17,273 nucleotides of DNA, taken from assembly GCA_050747825.1 (NCBI GenBank), contig JBOGJG010000074.1, positions 1-17,273 on the forward strand, given 5' to 3'. The DNA is from JBOGJG01 sp050747825. GTDB lineage: Bacteria > Acidobacteriota > UBA6911 > RPQK01 > JBOGJG01. The position numbers were made by a program, and so were the translations under genes. Under the pieces are notes generated by a model, which saw nothing but the letters and a program-made list of their open reading frames with translations, made no database searches and was not told where the DNA came from. Below, piece after piece: positions 6,232-14,351 of this stretch; position 1 is the first letter of the stretch; every line of letters starts with the position of its first letter.

Positions 6232-8106
6232 ATGAAAGAACAAACATCGCCCTCTACAACTCGCGTGTCTCAAGACGTTCTGGCATCCCTTCAAACCATG
6301 GCCAACCGGCTGCGCAGGCACTCGCTGATCGCGACTGCGGAAGCGGGATCGGGTCATCCGACATCCTGCATGTCTTGTGCGGAACTGGTCTCGACAGTCT
6401 TTTTTAAGTATCTGCGCTTTGATGTTCCGAACCCGAAAAATCGCAACAATGACCGTTTCATTCTTTCCAAGGGGCATGCCGCGCCGGTGCTTTGGGCAGC
6501 CTGGGCCGAAGCCGGCGCCTTCCCAGTCGAAAAACTGACCACGCTGCGCCGGATCGATAGCAATCTCGAAGGCCATCCCACGCCGCGCAATCCCTGGATC
6601 GACGTGGCCACCGGCTCTTTGGGTCAGGGCCTTTCCATGGGCGTCGGAATGGCTCTTGCCTCCAAATTGGATCAGCTTGGAAACCGCATATTTGTACTGC
6701 TGGGCGACGGAGAAGCGGCGGAAGGATCGGTCTGGGAAGCAGCCGAGTTGGCCGGCTATTACAAGCTGGACAACTTGATCGGGCTGCTGGACGTCAATCG
6801 CCTGGGACAAAGCCAGGCGACCATGAACGGCCACGATCTCAGCGCCTACGAGCAGCGCTTTCGGGCCTTTGGCTGGGAAACCTGGCAGGTGGATGGGCAT
6901 AACGTAGAAGAAGTGGTGGCAGCCCTGGATGAGGCTAGGACCGTGAAAGGACGCCCTGCCATCCTGATCGCCCGCACTCTTAAAGGAAAAGGCGTCTCCT
7001 TTTTGGAAGACACCAACGGCTGGCACGGCAAGCCGGCCGCCGAGGAGGATCTGCAAAAGGCGCTGGCAGAGATCGGCGAAGATCTCGAGCTCAGAGAGAA
7101 GCTCGAGGTCGCAGCGCCGGCCTCCCGGTCCGTAGCGGAGAAAACGGGCCAGTCTCCTGCGCCGCCTGAATACTCCAGCAGCGATCAGGTGGCGACGCGC
7201 CAGGCTTACGGCAGCTCGCTTCGCAAGTTGGGCGCCGCCAACCCTTCTGTGGTGGCTCTGGATGGAGATACCAAGAATTCGACCTACTCGGAAAAATTCC
7301 TGCAGGCCCATCCCGAACGCTTCTTCGAGTGCTTCATCGCCGAACAGAATATGGTGGGCACCGCCGTCGGCCTCAGCGCCTTGGGCAAGATTCCCTTCGC
7401 TTCTACGTTTGCCTGTTTCCTGACTCGCGCCTTCGACCAGATCCGCATGGCCGCCTTATCGCAGGCCAATTTGAAACTGTGCGGGTCGCATGCCGGCGTT
7501 TCCATAGGCGAGGACGGTCCATCCCAAATGGGACTCGAGGACTTGGCCATGATGCGAGCTGTGAATGGCTCAACCGTGTTTTACCCTTCGGATGCCGTCT
7601 CCTGCGAACGCCTGGTCAGCCTGGCTGCTGAGACTCCCGGAATTGTTTACATCCGCACCACGCGGCCCAAGACTCAGGTCCTGTATTCCAATGATGAACC
7701 GTTCAAAGTCGGTGGAAGCAAGGTTGTAAAATCAAGCGGCCAGGACAAAGCGACCATTGTGGGTGCAGGCATTACGCTGCACGAGGCTTTAAAGGCGGCC
7801 GAGCAGCTTCAGGGCCGGGGGATCGCGGTGCGTGTGATTGATCTTTACTGCGTCAAGCCGGTCGACGAGGAGACATTGCGCGCCGCCGCCCGTGAAACCG
7901 GCGTGGTTATTACCGTGGAAGACCATTACCCGGAAGGCGGCCTGGGAGAAGCGGTGCAAAGCGCCCTGACCGGTGAGTCCTGTAAGGTCCACAAACTGGC
8001 CGTCACCGGCGTTCCCCGCTCCGGGCCCTCCGAAGAGCTGCTGCACCGGCACGGCATCAGCGCCGGCAGGATTGTGGAGGCGGCGACAAGATTGGTTGGG
8101 CATTAG
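6232..8106 (+). CDS. tkt: transketolase, animal-like short type
   Basis: Transketolase moves two-carbon ketol units between sugar phosphates in the pentose phosphate pathway, using thiamine diphosphate and a divalent metal. The 624-residue chain carries the N-terminal ThDP domain: AGSGHPTSCMS (38-48), SKGHAAPVLWA (79-89), GSLGQGLSMGVGMA (128-141), and the GDG...N motif (GDG 158-160 to N189). The pyrimidine domain has FIAEQNMVGTAVG, with E371 the likely cofactor-activating glutamate, and FASTFACFLTRAFDQIR. The C-terminal domain has VEDHYPEGGLGEAV. The length and tracts such as DVNRLGQS, CGSHAGVSIGEDGPSQM and TVEDHY recall vertebrate TKT more than E. coli TktA (about 663). A longer product from the ATG at 6178 is rejected because of the promoter position. 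A linker at 293-316 is poorly conserved. Confidence 0.96.
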   Translation: MKEQTSPSTTRVSQDVLASLQTMANRLRRHSLIATAEAGSGHPTSCMSCAELVSTVFFKYLRFDVPNPKNRNNDRFILSKGHAAPVLWAAWAEAGAFPVEKLTTLRRIDSNLEGHPTPRNPWIDVATGSLGQGLSMGVGMALASKLDQLGNRIFVLLGDGEAAEGSVWEAAELAGYYKLDNLIGLLDVNRLGQSQATMNGHDLSAYEQRFRAFGWETWQVDGHNVEEVVAALDEARTVKGRPAILIARTLKGKGVSFLEDTNGWHGKPAAEEDLQKALAEIGEDLELREKLEVAAPASRSVAEKTGQSPAPPEYSSSDQVATRQAYGSSLRKLGAANPSVVALDGDTKNSTYSEKFLQAHPERFFECFIAEQNMVGTAVGLSALGKIPFASTFACFLTRAFDQIRMAALSQANLKLCGSHAGVSIGEDGPSQMGLEDLAMMRAVNGSTVFYPSDAVSCERLVSLAAETPGIVYIRTTRPKTQVLYSNDEPFKVGGSKVVKSSGQDKATIVGAGITLHEALKAAEQLQGRGIAVRVIDLYCVKPVDEETLRAAARETGVVITVEDHYPEGGLGEAVQSALTGESCKVHKLAVTGVPRSGPSEELLHRHGISAGRIVEAATRLVGH

Positions 8107-8127
8107 CGGACACTTGTCAGTTGTCCG
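8107..8127. terminator. hairpin at the end of the transketolase gene
   Basis: Immediately after the transketolase stop, cggac act tgtc agt t gtccg forms an 8-bp stem with one bulged T and a four-base loop. It lies in the 38-bp gap between the convergent transketolase and phoH genes. There is no run of T after it on either strand, so termination is inferred from position and fold, not from a canonical signal. Confidence 0.35.
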
Positions 8128-8144
8128 TTGTACCAGTGACACAC

Positions 8145-9106
<962 letters not shown>

Positions 9107-9107
<1 letters not shown>

Positions 9108-9376
9108 TAAGACACGGCGGCCTCATTAAGGCGCTTGGTGAGTCTGGACTTATAACGGGCGGCTGCGTTGGCGTGAATCACGCCCTTTTGAGCCGAGCGG
9201 TCAATAATTTCGTAAACCTGCGGCAGTGCTTTCTGAGCGTCTTCCAGCTTGCTCTCTGCGAGCAAACGACGGAACTTCTTGATCTCCGTGCGCATTTGAC
9301 TCAAATAGCCACGGTTCATCAGCCTGCGCTTGAGGTTCTGCCTCATGCGCTTTTCCGCCGACTTTATATTGGGCAT
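9107..9376 (-). CDS. rpsT: 30S ribosomal protein S20
   Basis: This small, very basic 89-residue protein matches bS20, which binds 16S rRNA in the small subunit. Typical features are the start MPNIKSAEKRMRQN, the central coiled helices rich in Lys/Arg, and the end GVIHANAAARYKSRLTKRLN. The ATG at 9376 has GAAGGAG nine bases upstream (9392-9386). The gene is first in a two-gene operon with phoH. In many Gram-positive bacteria and in Geobacter-like genomes rpsT lies directly after holA; here holA is 6.3 kb upstream on the same strand, separated by the surface-modification block. Confidence 0.97.
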
Positions 9377-9385
9377 TTATTCGTT

Positions 9386-9432
9386 CTCCTTCAAAAAGAG
9401 TCATTATAGGAACGCAGGCGCAGGCCTGTCAA
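9386..9432 (-). promoter_or_regulatory. consensus promoter and ribosome binding site of rpsT-phoH
   Basis: Minus-strand TTGACA (9432-9427) and TATAAT (9408-9403) are both exact sigma-70 consensus hexamers with an 18-bp spacer. Transcription would start near 9396, followed after four bases by GAAGGAG (9392-9386), then nine bases to the rpsT ATG. The leader is only about 20 bases, too short for an elaborate S20 autoregulatory structure. A strong, constitutive ribosomal-protein promoter is the natural reading. Confidence 0.8.
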
Positions 9433-9437
9433 TTGAG

Positions 9438-9480
9438 TGCGCCGCGAAAAACGCGAATAGCACGCAAAAATTTCCGCGTG
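9438..9480. repeat. CGCGAAAAA-type short repeats
   Basis: Between the glycosyltransferase stop and the rpsT promoter lies a run of related 9-10-base units, cgcgaaaaa, cgcgaatag, cacgcaaaaa, ending ccgcgtg. The last part, cacgcaaaaatttccgcgtg, has 5-bp inverted ends. It is a short-period repeat distinct from the other two kinds in the window. No gene or clear terminator is visible in 9377-9523 beyond this and the rpsT promoter. Confidence 0.4.
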
Positions 9481-9523
9481 AACGGCCACTGCTCGAACTC
9501 GGACGAATTTTTCCCCAGATTTT

Positions 9524-11071
9524 CTATTTCACTCTGCGCCACAGCAGCGCTTGGCTCTGGTCGGGGACAGGCCAGCTATGGATCTGCTGCCAGCCGGACT
9601 CTTTCAGGCGCTCGTAGGCTTGCTCATTGAAGCGGGTGATGAAAGAGATACCCTGAAATCCGCTCTTCCCCACGATGTAGTCGAGGGAGTCGAGCGCGTC
9701 CAGCGATTCCGGGTTCTCACCGATTCGGGTCACCTCTAACGACCGTCCCTTTTTCAAGGCGCGCAACTCCAGGCCTCCGGGGTGAAAGTGGGCTAGGTCG
9801 GGAATGAATCCCACACGGCGCTCTGCAGGAATCGCCCCCAGGATGTCGTCATAACGCCAGTCCTGGCGCCGCGGCGGTCCGACGACGTCGAAGTATTGCG
9901 AAGCGTAGAAGACCCACTCCTGCTGAATGGTCTGGTAATCGCTGTCCTGCCGCTCAAACAATGCCACCTTAACCGGATAGAAGGGCAGCTTGAACGAAAC
10001 GCTCAAGAATTGCAACAAAGCCAGCAGAAAAATCACCAGGGCCCATTTGGGACGCTCTCTCCAGGGATACATGATGAGGACCGCCAGTGGAGGCAGCAGA
10101 GGAGTGGCAAAGCGGGGGTCCTTGGGAGTGACGATGATCAGAAGGGCGAGGCCCCCCAGCAGCCACCACCAGAGCAGGCCCAGCCGCGGCTGGGCCGTCC
10201 GGCGCCGCCGGATCGAAAACACGGCACTCCAGGCGAACAGCACCGTCAGCGGGAGAAAGAGGAAATAGCTGGAGATCGCCCGGGCGTAGTAAATCCATCC
10301 CAGAATGCTGGACAATCCCGGCTCTCCGTGGCGTGGATCGGCTTGCCACGGAATGATCGAAGTCTGCAGCGTGGTCGGATAGCGGTCGAAGAGACGGCTC
10401 AGGTTGGGGAGATACCACAAGAACGCGATCGGCATGGCGATCAGAGAAGCATCCGCCAGGTTAAGCAGCGATCTCTTCCGGTCTTGCGAGTAGAGCAACG
10501 CAAAAACCAGAGGAAAAAACATGTACACCGGAAAGGTCCACTTAGTGAGCATCCCAGCCACCAGCGAGAGTCCAAAGCCGACAGTCCAGCCTTTATTCTG
10601 GAACAGATCGCTCTTGAGCAGACAGTAGCCGCAACCGGCAGCCCACCCCGCCAGAGGGACGTCCAGCAGCGAAGTACGGCTGATCCACGCCATAAAGGGG
10701 AACAGCAAGGTCAGCAGTCCCGCCCAGATCGCCACCTCTCTCGACATGAAAAACGAGGCAATCCCATAGGTGGAGCCGGCCAGCAGAAACAGACCCAGCA
10801 GGTTGGCCAGGATTGCCAGGAACTGCGTGTCTGAGAACACATTTAAGACGGCTGCTTCCTGCACATAGTAGAGCGGCGGGTAGTGCGAGCTGATGCTCGA
10901 AAATTCTTCCACCAGCCTCCCCTGCTCCCAAGCCTGCAAATACTCCCAGCCCTTGAGCTGGTGGTAGGCCATGTCCCAGACCGGCGGCCGATCATCCAAG
11001 ATTTCCCAGATGAAGTGGACCGCCATGATCCCGGCGAACAGGATCAGGAACCTGGCAGTGAAATTCTTCAT
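9524..11071 (-). CDS. GT39/ArnT-like integral membrane glycosyltransferase
   Basis: This 515-residue, strongly hydrophobic protein resembles the PMT/ArnT-like (GT39, 'dolichyl-phosphate-mannose-protein mannosyltransferase') superfamily, which moves sugars from polyprenyl-phosphate donors to lipids, glycans or proteins outside the membrane. A first membrane helix (7-24) is followed by an acidic first loop, DDRPPVWDMAYH, where D33 is the candidate catalytic residue, then SSHYPPLYY. Roughly nine to eleven hydrophobic segments follow, with SRTSLLDVPLAGW and GMLTKWT in family-like positions, and a soluble C-terminal domain of about 130 residues. The ATG at 11071 is chosen over 11098 because AGGA lies seven bases before it; 11098 has no site and lies in a palindrome. 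It is divergent from the SGNH gene. Substrate and acceptor are unknown. Confidence 0.82.
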   Translation of the reverse strand: MKNFTARFLILFAGIMAVHFIWEILDDRPPVWDMAYHQLKGWEYLQAWEQGRLVEEFSSISSHYPPLYYVQEAAVLNVFSDTQFLAILANLLGLFLLAGSTYGIASFFMSREVAIWAGLLTLLFPFMAWISRTSLLDVPLAGWAAGCGYCLLKSDLFQNKGWTVGFGLSLVAGMLTKWTFPVYMFFPLVFALLYSQDRKRSLLNLADASLIAMPIAFLWYLPNLSRLFDRYPTTLQTSIIPWQADPRHGEPGLSSILGWIYYARAISSYFLFLPLTVLFAWSAVFSIRRRRTAQPRLGLLWWWLLGGLALLIIVTPKDPRFATPLLPPLAVLIMYPWRERPKWALVIFLLALLQFLSVSFKLPFYPVKVALFERQDSDYQTIQQEWVFYASQYFDVVGPPRRQDWRYDDILGAIPAERRVGFIPDLAHFHPGGLELRALKKGRSLEVTRIGENPESLDALDSLDYIVGKSGFQGISFITRFNEQAYERLKESGWQQIHSWPVPDQSQALLWRRVK

Positions 11072-11084
11072 TCGTGTATCCTGA

Positions 11085-11103
11085 CGCTTATGGGCCATAA
11101 GCG
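11085..11103. promoter_or_regulatory. perfect 19-bp palindrome between divergent start codons
   Basis: The sequence cgcttatgggccataagcg is a perfect dyad with 9-bp arms around one central G. It ends at the base before the SGNH gene ATG (11104) and lies 13 bases upstream of the glycosyltransferase ATG (11071). It fits a repressor or activator operator controlling both genes, or an RNA hairpin covering the SGNH start. No bound protein can be named from sequence. Confidence 0.5.
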
Positions 11104-12261
11104 ATGAAATTATACATTCTCAGAATAGGGGCTTTTCTGCTTCTCTTTCCGGTCATGCTTGTCCTGTCCGAGCTGTCCGTCCGCTACTTTCATCTGAAGG
11201 AAATCGGTGAGCCGCGCCATGACGCCGAAGAGGCCCCCTACATGCCCCTCCGCCTGAAGGCCAATTATCAGGGCGCCCTACTGGACCTGCAGTTCTCGAC
11301 CAACCAATATGGATTTCGCGACGAAGATGATTTCCCCCGCACGGCCCCTGCCGGCGAATATCGAATTCTCGCTCTGGGTGATTCGGTTGGTTTCGGAATT
11401 GGCGTACCCGCAGCGGATCACTACACTCAGGTTCTGGAACAAGAGCTGAACGCCGGCTTCCCTTCGCGGCAGTTTCGAGTTGTCAACGCCGCCGGACAGG
11501 GCTACAGCCCCTCCACCTACTACGCTTATTTGAAACATGAAGGAATTCAGTTGGGACCTCGCCTGGTCATCGCCGAAATTGAATTGTGCAACGACATCAC
11601 AGATGAAGCTCTCTTGCGATGGGAAGCCGGCGAGGGCCAGGCCACCTTCCCGCAGACGGTACGCGGAGGCCGGTACGTGATTGCCTGGGACGGCAATCTT
11701 TTGGGCGTGACCTCCATAGGTCCTTACTTCTTCGAAAAAACCTACCTGTACACCCTATTGTCGCGTCGAGTTCTCAATGCGTTGAACCGAATCGATCCTA
11801 CCGAGCCAAACCATGGCCATCCCGGGACGACTTATTACATCCGCGACTTCGAACGCTATCTCCTGGATGACGAGCGCCTGGAATCCGGCTGGAGCCGGAC
11901 GTTCCGCGCCCTCGAAGCCACTCGAGATCTGCTGGACAGCCGCGGCATCTCTTTTCTGGTGATGATTCTTCCGTCCCGCTATATCTTTGAAGAGCATGCC
12001 CCAAGACATCAGGCCTTTGCGCGCAAATTGGTGAAGAGAGCCGTGGCTCTGGCCCGCAAAAAGCAAATTCCTTACCTGGATTTTACCGGCGCTATGGAGT
12101 CAAACGGGGGATCCGACCTCTACTTCGACTTCGCACATCCCACCGCAGAAGGAAATCGAGTCATTGGAAAATGGCTGGCCGAGTATTTCATTTCCGCGGC
12201 TGACCCCAGCGTCTCGCTGTCTCGAGCATCCGGCGCACGCTATCTAGATCCAGAGGGCTGA
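11104..12261 (+). CDS. membrane-anchored SGNH/GDSL hydrolase-like protein (DltD/AlgX-like role possible)
   Basis: This 385-residue protein has one N-terminal hydrophobic segment (about 5-23) and then an extracytoplasmic SGNH fold. Block I is LALGDSVGFGIG with nucleophile S94. Block II is VVNAAGQGYSPSTYY with a Gly at the oxyanion position. Block III is IELCND with N163. Block V is YFDFAHPTAEG with D342 and H345. The full set suggests an active esterase or acyltransferase, as in alginate and peptidoglycan O-acetylation proteins and, functionally, DltD. The domain naturally ends near KWLAEYF (363). The last 24 residues are read antisense to the end of the carrier-protein gene and look unconserved. 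The ATG abuts a perfect palindrome and has no Shine-Dalgarno. It probably works with the neighbouring MBOAT, ligase and carrier, though it is on the opposite strand. Confidence 0.83.
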   Translation: MKLYILRIGAFLLLFPVMLVLSELSVRYFHLKEIGEPRHDAEEAPYMPLRLKANYQGALLDLQFSTNQYGFRDEDDFPRTAPAGEYRILALGDSVGFGIGVPAADHYTQVLEQELNAGFPSRQFRVVNAAGQGYSPSTYYAYLKHEGIQLGPRLVIAEIELCNDITDEALLRWEAGEGQATFPQTVRGGRYVIAWDGNLLGVTSIGPYFFEKTYLYTLLSRRVLNALNRIDPTEPNHGHPGTTYYIRDFERYLLDDERLESGWSRTFRALEATRDLLDSRGISFLVMILPSRYIFEEHAPRHQAFARKLVKRAVALARKKQIPYLDFTGAMESNGGSDLYFDFAHPTAEGNRVIGKWLAEYFISAADPSVSLSRASGARYLDPEG

Positions 12262-12442
12262 CACGCCCCGCGGGGATTTGCAGCCCAGTGACCCGTTCCA
12301 ACTCGTTGAGCACTTCCACCAGCGAAAACGAATCAACCAGACCGGAAGAAACCAGCGCAGTATCCTCATTCAGCTCAATATCCGGCTGCCTCACAACCCG
12401 CCTCCTCAAAAACTCAATCAGCTCCCTGGCTTCCCTATCCAT
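12188..12442 (-). CDS. acyl carrier protein (DltC-like carrier)
   Basis: This 84-residue acidic helical protein is a carrier for acyl groups on a phosphopantetheine arm. The attachment serine is S38 in SSGLVDSFSLVEVLNELE, a form closer to stand-alone DltC-like carriers (GLLDS) than to the fatty-acid-synthase DSLD motif. It ends with the helix-IV tract LDSVRRMLETA. I chose the ATG at 12442; a GTG at 12454 is also in frame, and neither has a good ribosome binding site. The ATG coincides with one arm of an inverted repeat that fills the gap to the ligase. The 3' end overlaps the SGNH gene by 74 bases on the opposite strand. The adjacent ligase is its likely loading enzyme. Confidence 0.88.
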   Translation of the reverse strand: MDREARELIEFLRRRVVRQPDIELNEDTALVSSGLVDSFSLVEVLNELERVTGLQIPAGRVSPLDLDSVRRMLETARRWGQPRK

Positions 12443-12640
12443 AATAGGTGACACGCACGTAATTAGCTCTGAAACCCGCGTCCCTCCTGATTGACGGTGC
12501 TGGTCTGGTACTTTTTTATTTGATCTTGAAGCCTTTTTTCCATGGCTGATTCTCTCTCCTGGCTATTTGGTGCCAGACCGGGGTAAGAACTCACTGCTGA
12601 CGGCCCTTTCAAGTTGAATTGCGTGCGTGTCACCAATTAT
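12441..12640. mobile_element. MITE-like segment with terminal inverted repeats
   Basis: The arm at 12441-12464, with core ggtgacacgcacgtaatt, is repeated in inverse at 12617-12640, with core aattgcgtgcgtgtcacc. The arms match at 22 of 24 positions, and 17 of 18 in the core. The enclosed ~150 bp has no plausible gene; it includes a weaker internal inverted repeat (ggtctgg 12502-12508, ccagacc 12573-12579). No target-site duplication is obvious. The ligase stop falls inside the right arm and the carrier ATG at the edge of the left arm, so the segment exactly fills the intergenic gap. It may be a non-autonomous mobile element or a large RNA fold; which one is inference. Confidence 0.5.
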
Positions 12641-14351
12641 CTTCCTTTAGGAATTTCTCGCGGTTGGTGGAACGGGCGGGTTTGCCGGCTGTGCTTTTGA
12701 CGACCCAGCGGGGTGGAACGATGTAGACTACGCGAGGGGTAACTCCCAGTTCTGCAAGGATTTCGGTGCGAATTTCAGAGGCAATTTCAGTTCGCTCTTG
12801 AAGCTTCTCGCAATCGCTTACCTCAGCGACTACCACCAGGTCGTCCGTGCCCAGCTCGTGATTGTAAACGCCAAAGGCAGCGGCCCGGCCATCCTGAATC
12901 GATGGGTGACGGCAGGCGATCTCCTCTACGTCTTGCGGGTAAAGGTTTTTGCCGCCGACAATGATGGCGTCGTCCTTGCGTCCGATGACATAGATCTCGC
13001 CCTCCAGCAGAAAGCCAAGATCACCGGTCCAATACCATCCATCCTGCAAAGCCCTGGCCGACAGGTCAGGGCGGTTGAAATAGCCGTCGAAGAGCGAGTC
13101 GCTGCGGACCAGAATTTCCCCCAATCGTCCTTCGGGCAAATCAACTCCGTCGTCTCCAACCACGCGTATGGAGTTGGAATTCATACAGCGGCCGCAGGAA
13201 ACCAGAGGAACGGCTCGATGTTTGCCCGGATCAAGCAACTGAACCTTCCCCGCGTCCCAGAGTTGGTTCCGCTCGACCCAAATCGTCCGAGGCAGAGAGA
13301 CGCCATCAATCACAGACTGAGTGACGGCAAAGGTGTTCTCCGCCATCCCATAGCTGGTCTGAAGAGAAGACTGCGACAGCCCATAAGGCTGATAAGCCTG
13401 GTAAAACTCCTCTATGCTGTGGGCGCGAACCGGTTCGGACGTGCTGACCATCACGCGCATGCAGGAGAGGTCCAGCCCCGCTCGCTCTGCCTCCGGAACG
13501 CGCCGGGCCAGAAACTGAAAGGCGAAATTGGGCTGCCAGCAAAGCGTGCATCTGTAGCGGCTGATCAGGTGCAAGAAAGAAGCAGGATGAAGTATCCAGT
13601 CGGCCGGAGATTGCATCACCACCGGCAGATGGCAGGCCAGCGGCAAAATGAAGCAGGCAATCAGGCCCATGTCGTGGTAGAGAGGAAGCCAGCTTACAAT
13701 CCGGTCTTCGGGCCCAATTTGCAGCGCAGCCACCAGATTGCGGAGCTGATTGAGGACGGAGCGGTGCGGCAGCGCCACTCCTTTTTGCAGGCCGGTGGTC
13801 CCCGCCGAATGCTGCAGGAAGGCGGCATCGTCCGTTCCCGGGCGGGCAAACCCAGGGCGCTCCGACCTTTGCGACAAAAGAGGCTCCTGCAACTGCACGA
13901 TGCCGGCAGGACGGCTAACGGATATGTGGCGCACCAACTCAGAGGGAAACTCCTGATCCAGGACAATCAGACGAGCCTGGATCTTCTCGGTGACCCCGGC
14001 CAAACCGTGGCGATACTTCTCCGGATCAAGTTTGAAGTTCGGATAGGCCAGGATAGTAGGAATGGCGCCTATCAGTATGGCTCCACCAAAGGCCGCCATT
14101 AAGTCCACGCTCTGGGGGAGAATCAGGACCAGAGGGTCTCCCTGGCTCAGGCTGTGGCCATGAAAGAGCGCGGCAAATTCACCCGCGCGATCCAGGAACT
14201 GCCCGAAACTGCACTCTTCATACCGCCGATCTCCTGCAGGCTGATAGACCGTGATAAACGACCGCTCTCGAGGCGCCGCAAGCAGAGCATCGGGCAGCGT
14301 TTCATAAGCTTCGAGCCTTTGAAGCAATTCCTCAGAAGCGGACGTAGACAA
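12630..14351 (-). CDS. fatty-acyl-AMP ligase (FAAL-like)
   Basis: This 573-residue ANL-superfamily enzyme would activate an acyl acid with ATP and load it on a carrier protein. Motifs: LQHSAGTTGLQKGV (179-192, P-loop), SWLPLYHDMGLIACFILPL (220-238, strongly FAAL-like), QPNFAFQFLARRV, SYGMAENTFAVTQS (333-346), YWTGDLGFLLEGEIYVIGRKDDAIIVGGKNLYPQDVE (starting 440, FAAL-like), and K557 in STAGKPAR as the likely adenylation lysine. The frame is open further upstream, but that part lies over the MBOAT gene. A TTG at 14351 preceded at nine bases by GAGGAGG (14367-14361) is the best start, giving a 20-base overlap with the MBOAT end. The carrier gene lies next, so loading it is the natural role. The acyl substrate (fatty or amino acid) cannot be read from sequence. 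Confidence 0.88.
   Translation of the reverse strand: MSTSASEELLQRLEAYETLPDALLAAPRERSFITVYQPAGDRRYEECSFGQFLDRAGEFAALFHGHSLSQGDPLVLILPQSVDLMAAFGGAILIGAIPTILAYPNFKLDPEKYRHGLAGVTEKIQARLIVLDQEFPSELVRHISVSRPAGIVQLQEPLLSQRSERPGFARPGTDDAAFLQHSAGTTGLQKGVALPHRSVLNQLRNLVAALQIGPEDRIVSWLPLYHDMGLIACFILPLACHLPVVMQSPADWILHPASFLHLISRYRCTLCWQPNFAFQFLARRVPEAERAGLDLSCMRVMVSTSEPVRAHSIEEFYQAYQPYGLSQSSLQTSYGMAENTFAVTQSVIDGVSLPRTIWVERNQLWDAGKVQLLDPGKHRAVPLVSCGRCMNSNSIRVVGDDGVDLPEGRLGEILVRSDSLFDGYFNRPDLSARALQDGWYWTGDLGFLLEGEIYVIGRKDDAIIVGGKNLYPQDVEEIACRHPSIQDGRAAAFGVYNHELGTDDLVVVAEVSDCEKLQERTEIASEIRTEILAELGVTPRVVYIVPPRWVVKSTAGKPARSTNREKFLKEDNW

Noticed and set aside
6157..7311. 385-codon open frame on the minus strand, continuous with pdxH
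   Set aside because: It is antisense to the conserved ThDP domain of transketolase, shows no family motif, and PdxH homology begins only at the ATG at 6156.
9896..10834. 312-codon plus-strand open frame over the glycosyltransferase
   Set aside because: Extremely Gln/Arg-rich and hydrophilic, the expected shadow of a hydrophobic membrane protein.
12455..12629. Small gene in the gap between ligase and carrier
   Set aside because: No open frame with a plausible start, ribosome binding site or recognisable product; the gap is explained by the inverted-repeat segment.
12798..14102. 434-codon plus-strand open frame
   Set aside because: It is a shadow of the fatty-acyl-AMP ligase on the other strand; composition is low-complexity Arg/Gln-rich and no motif is seen.
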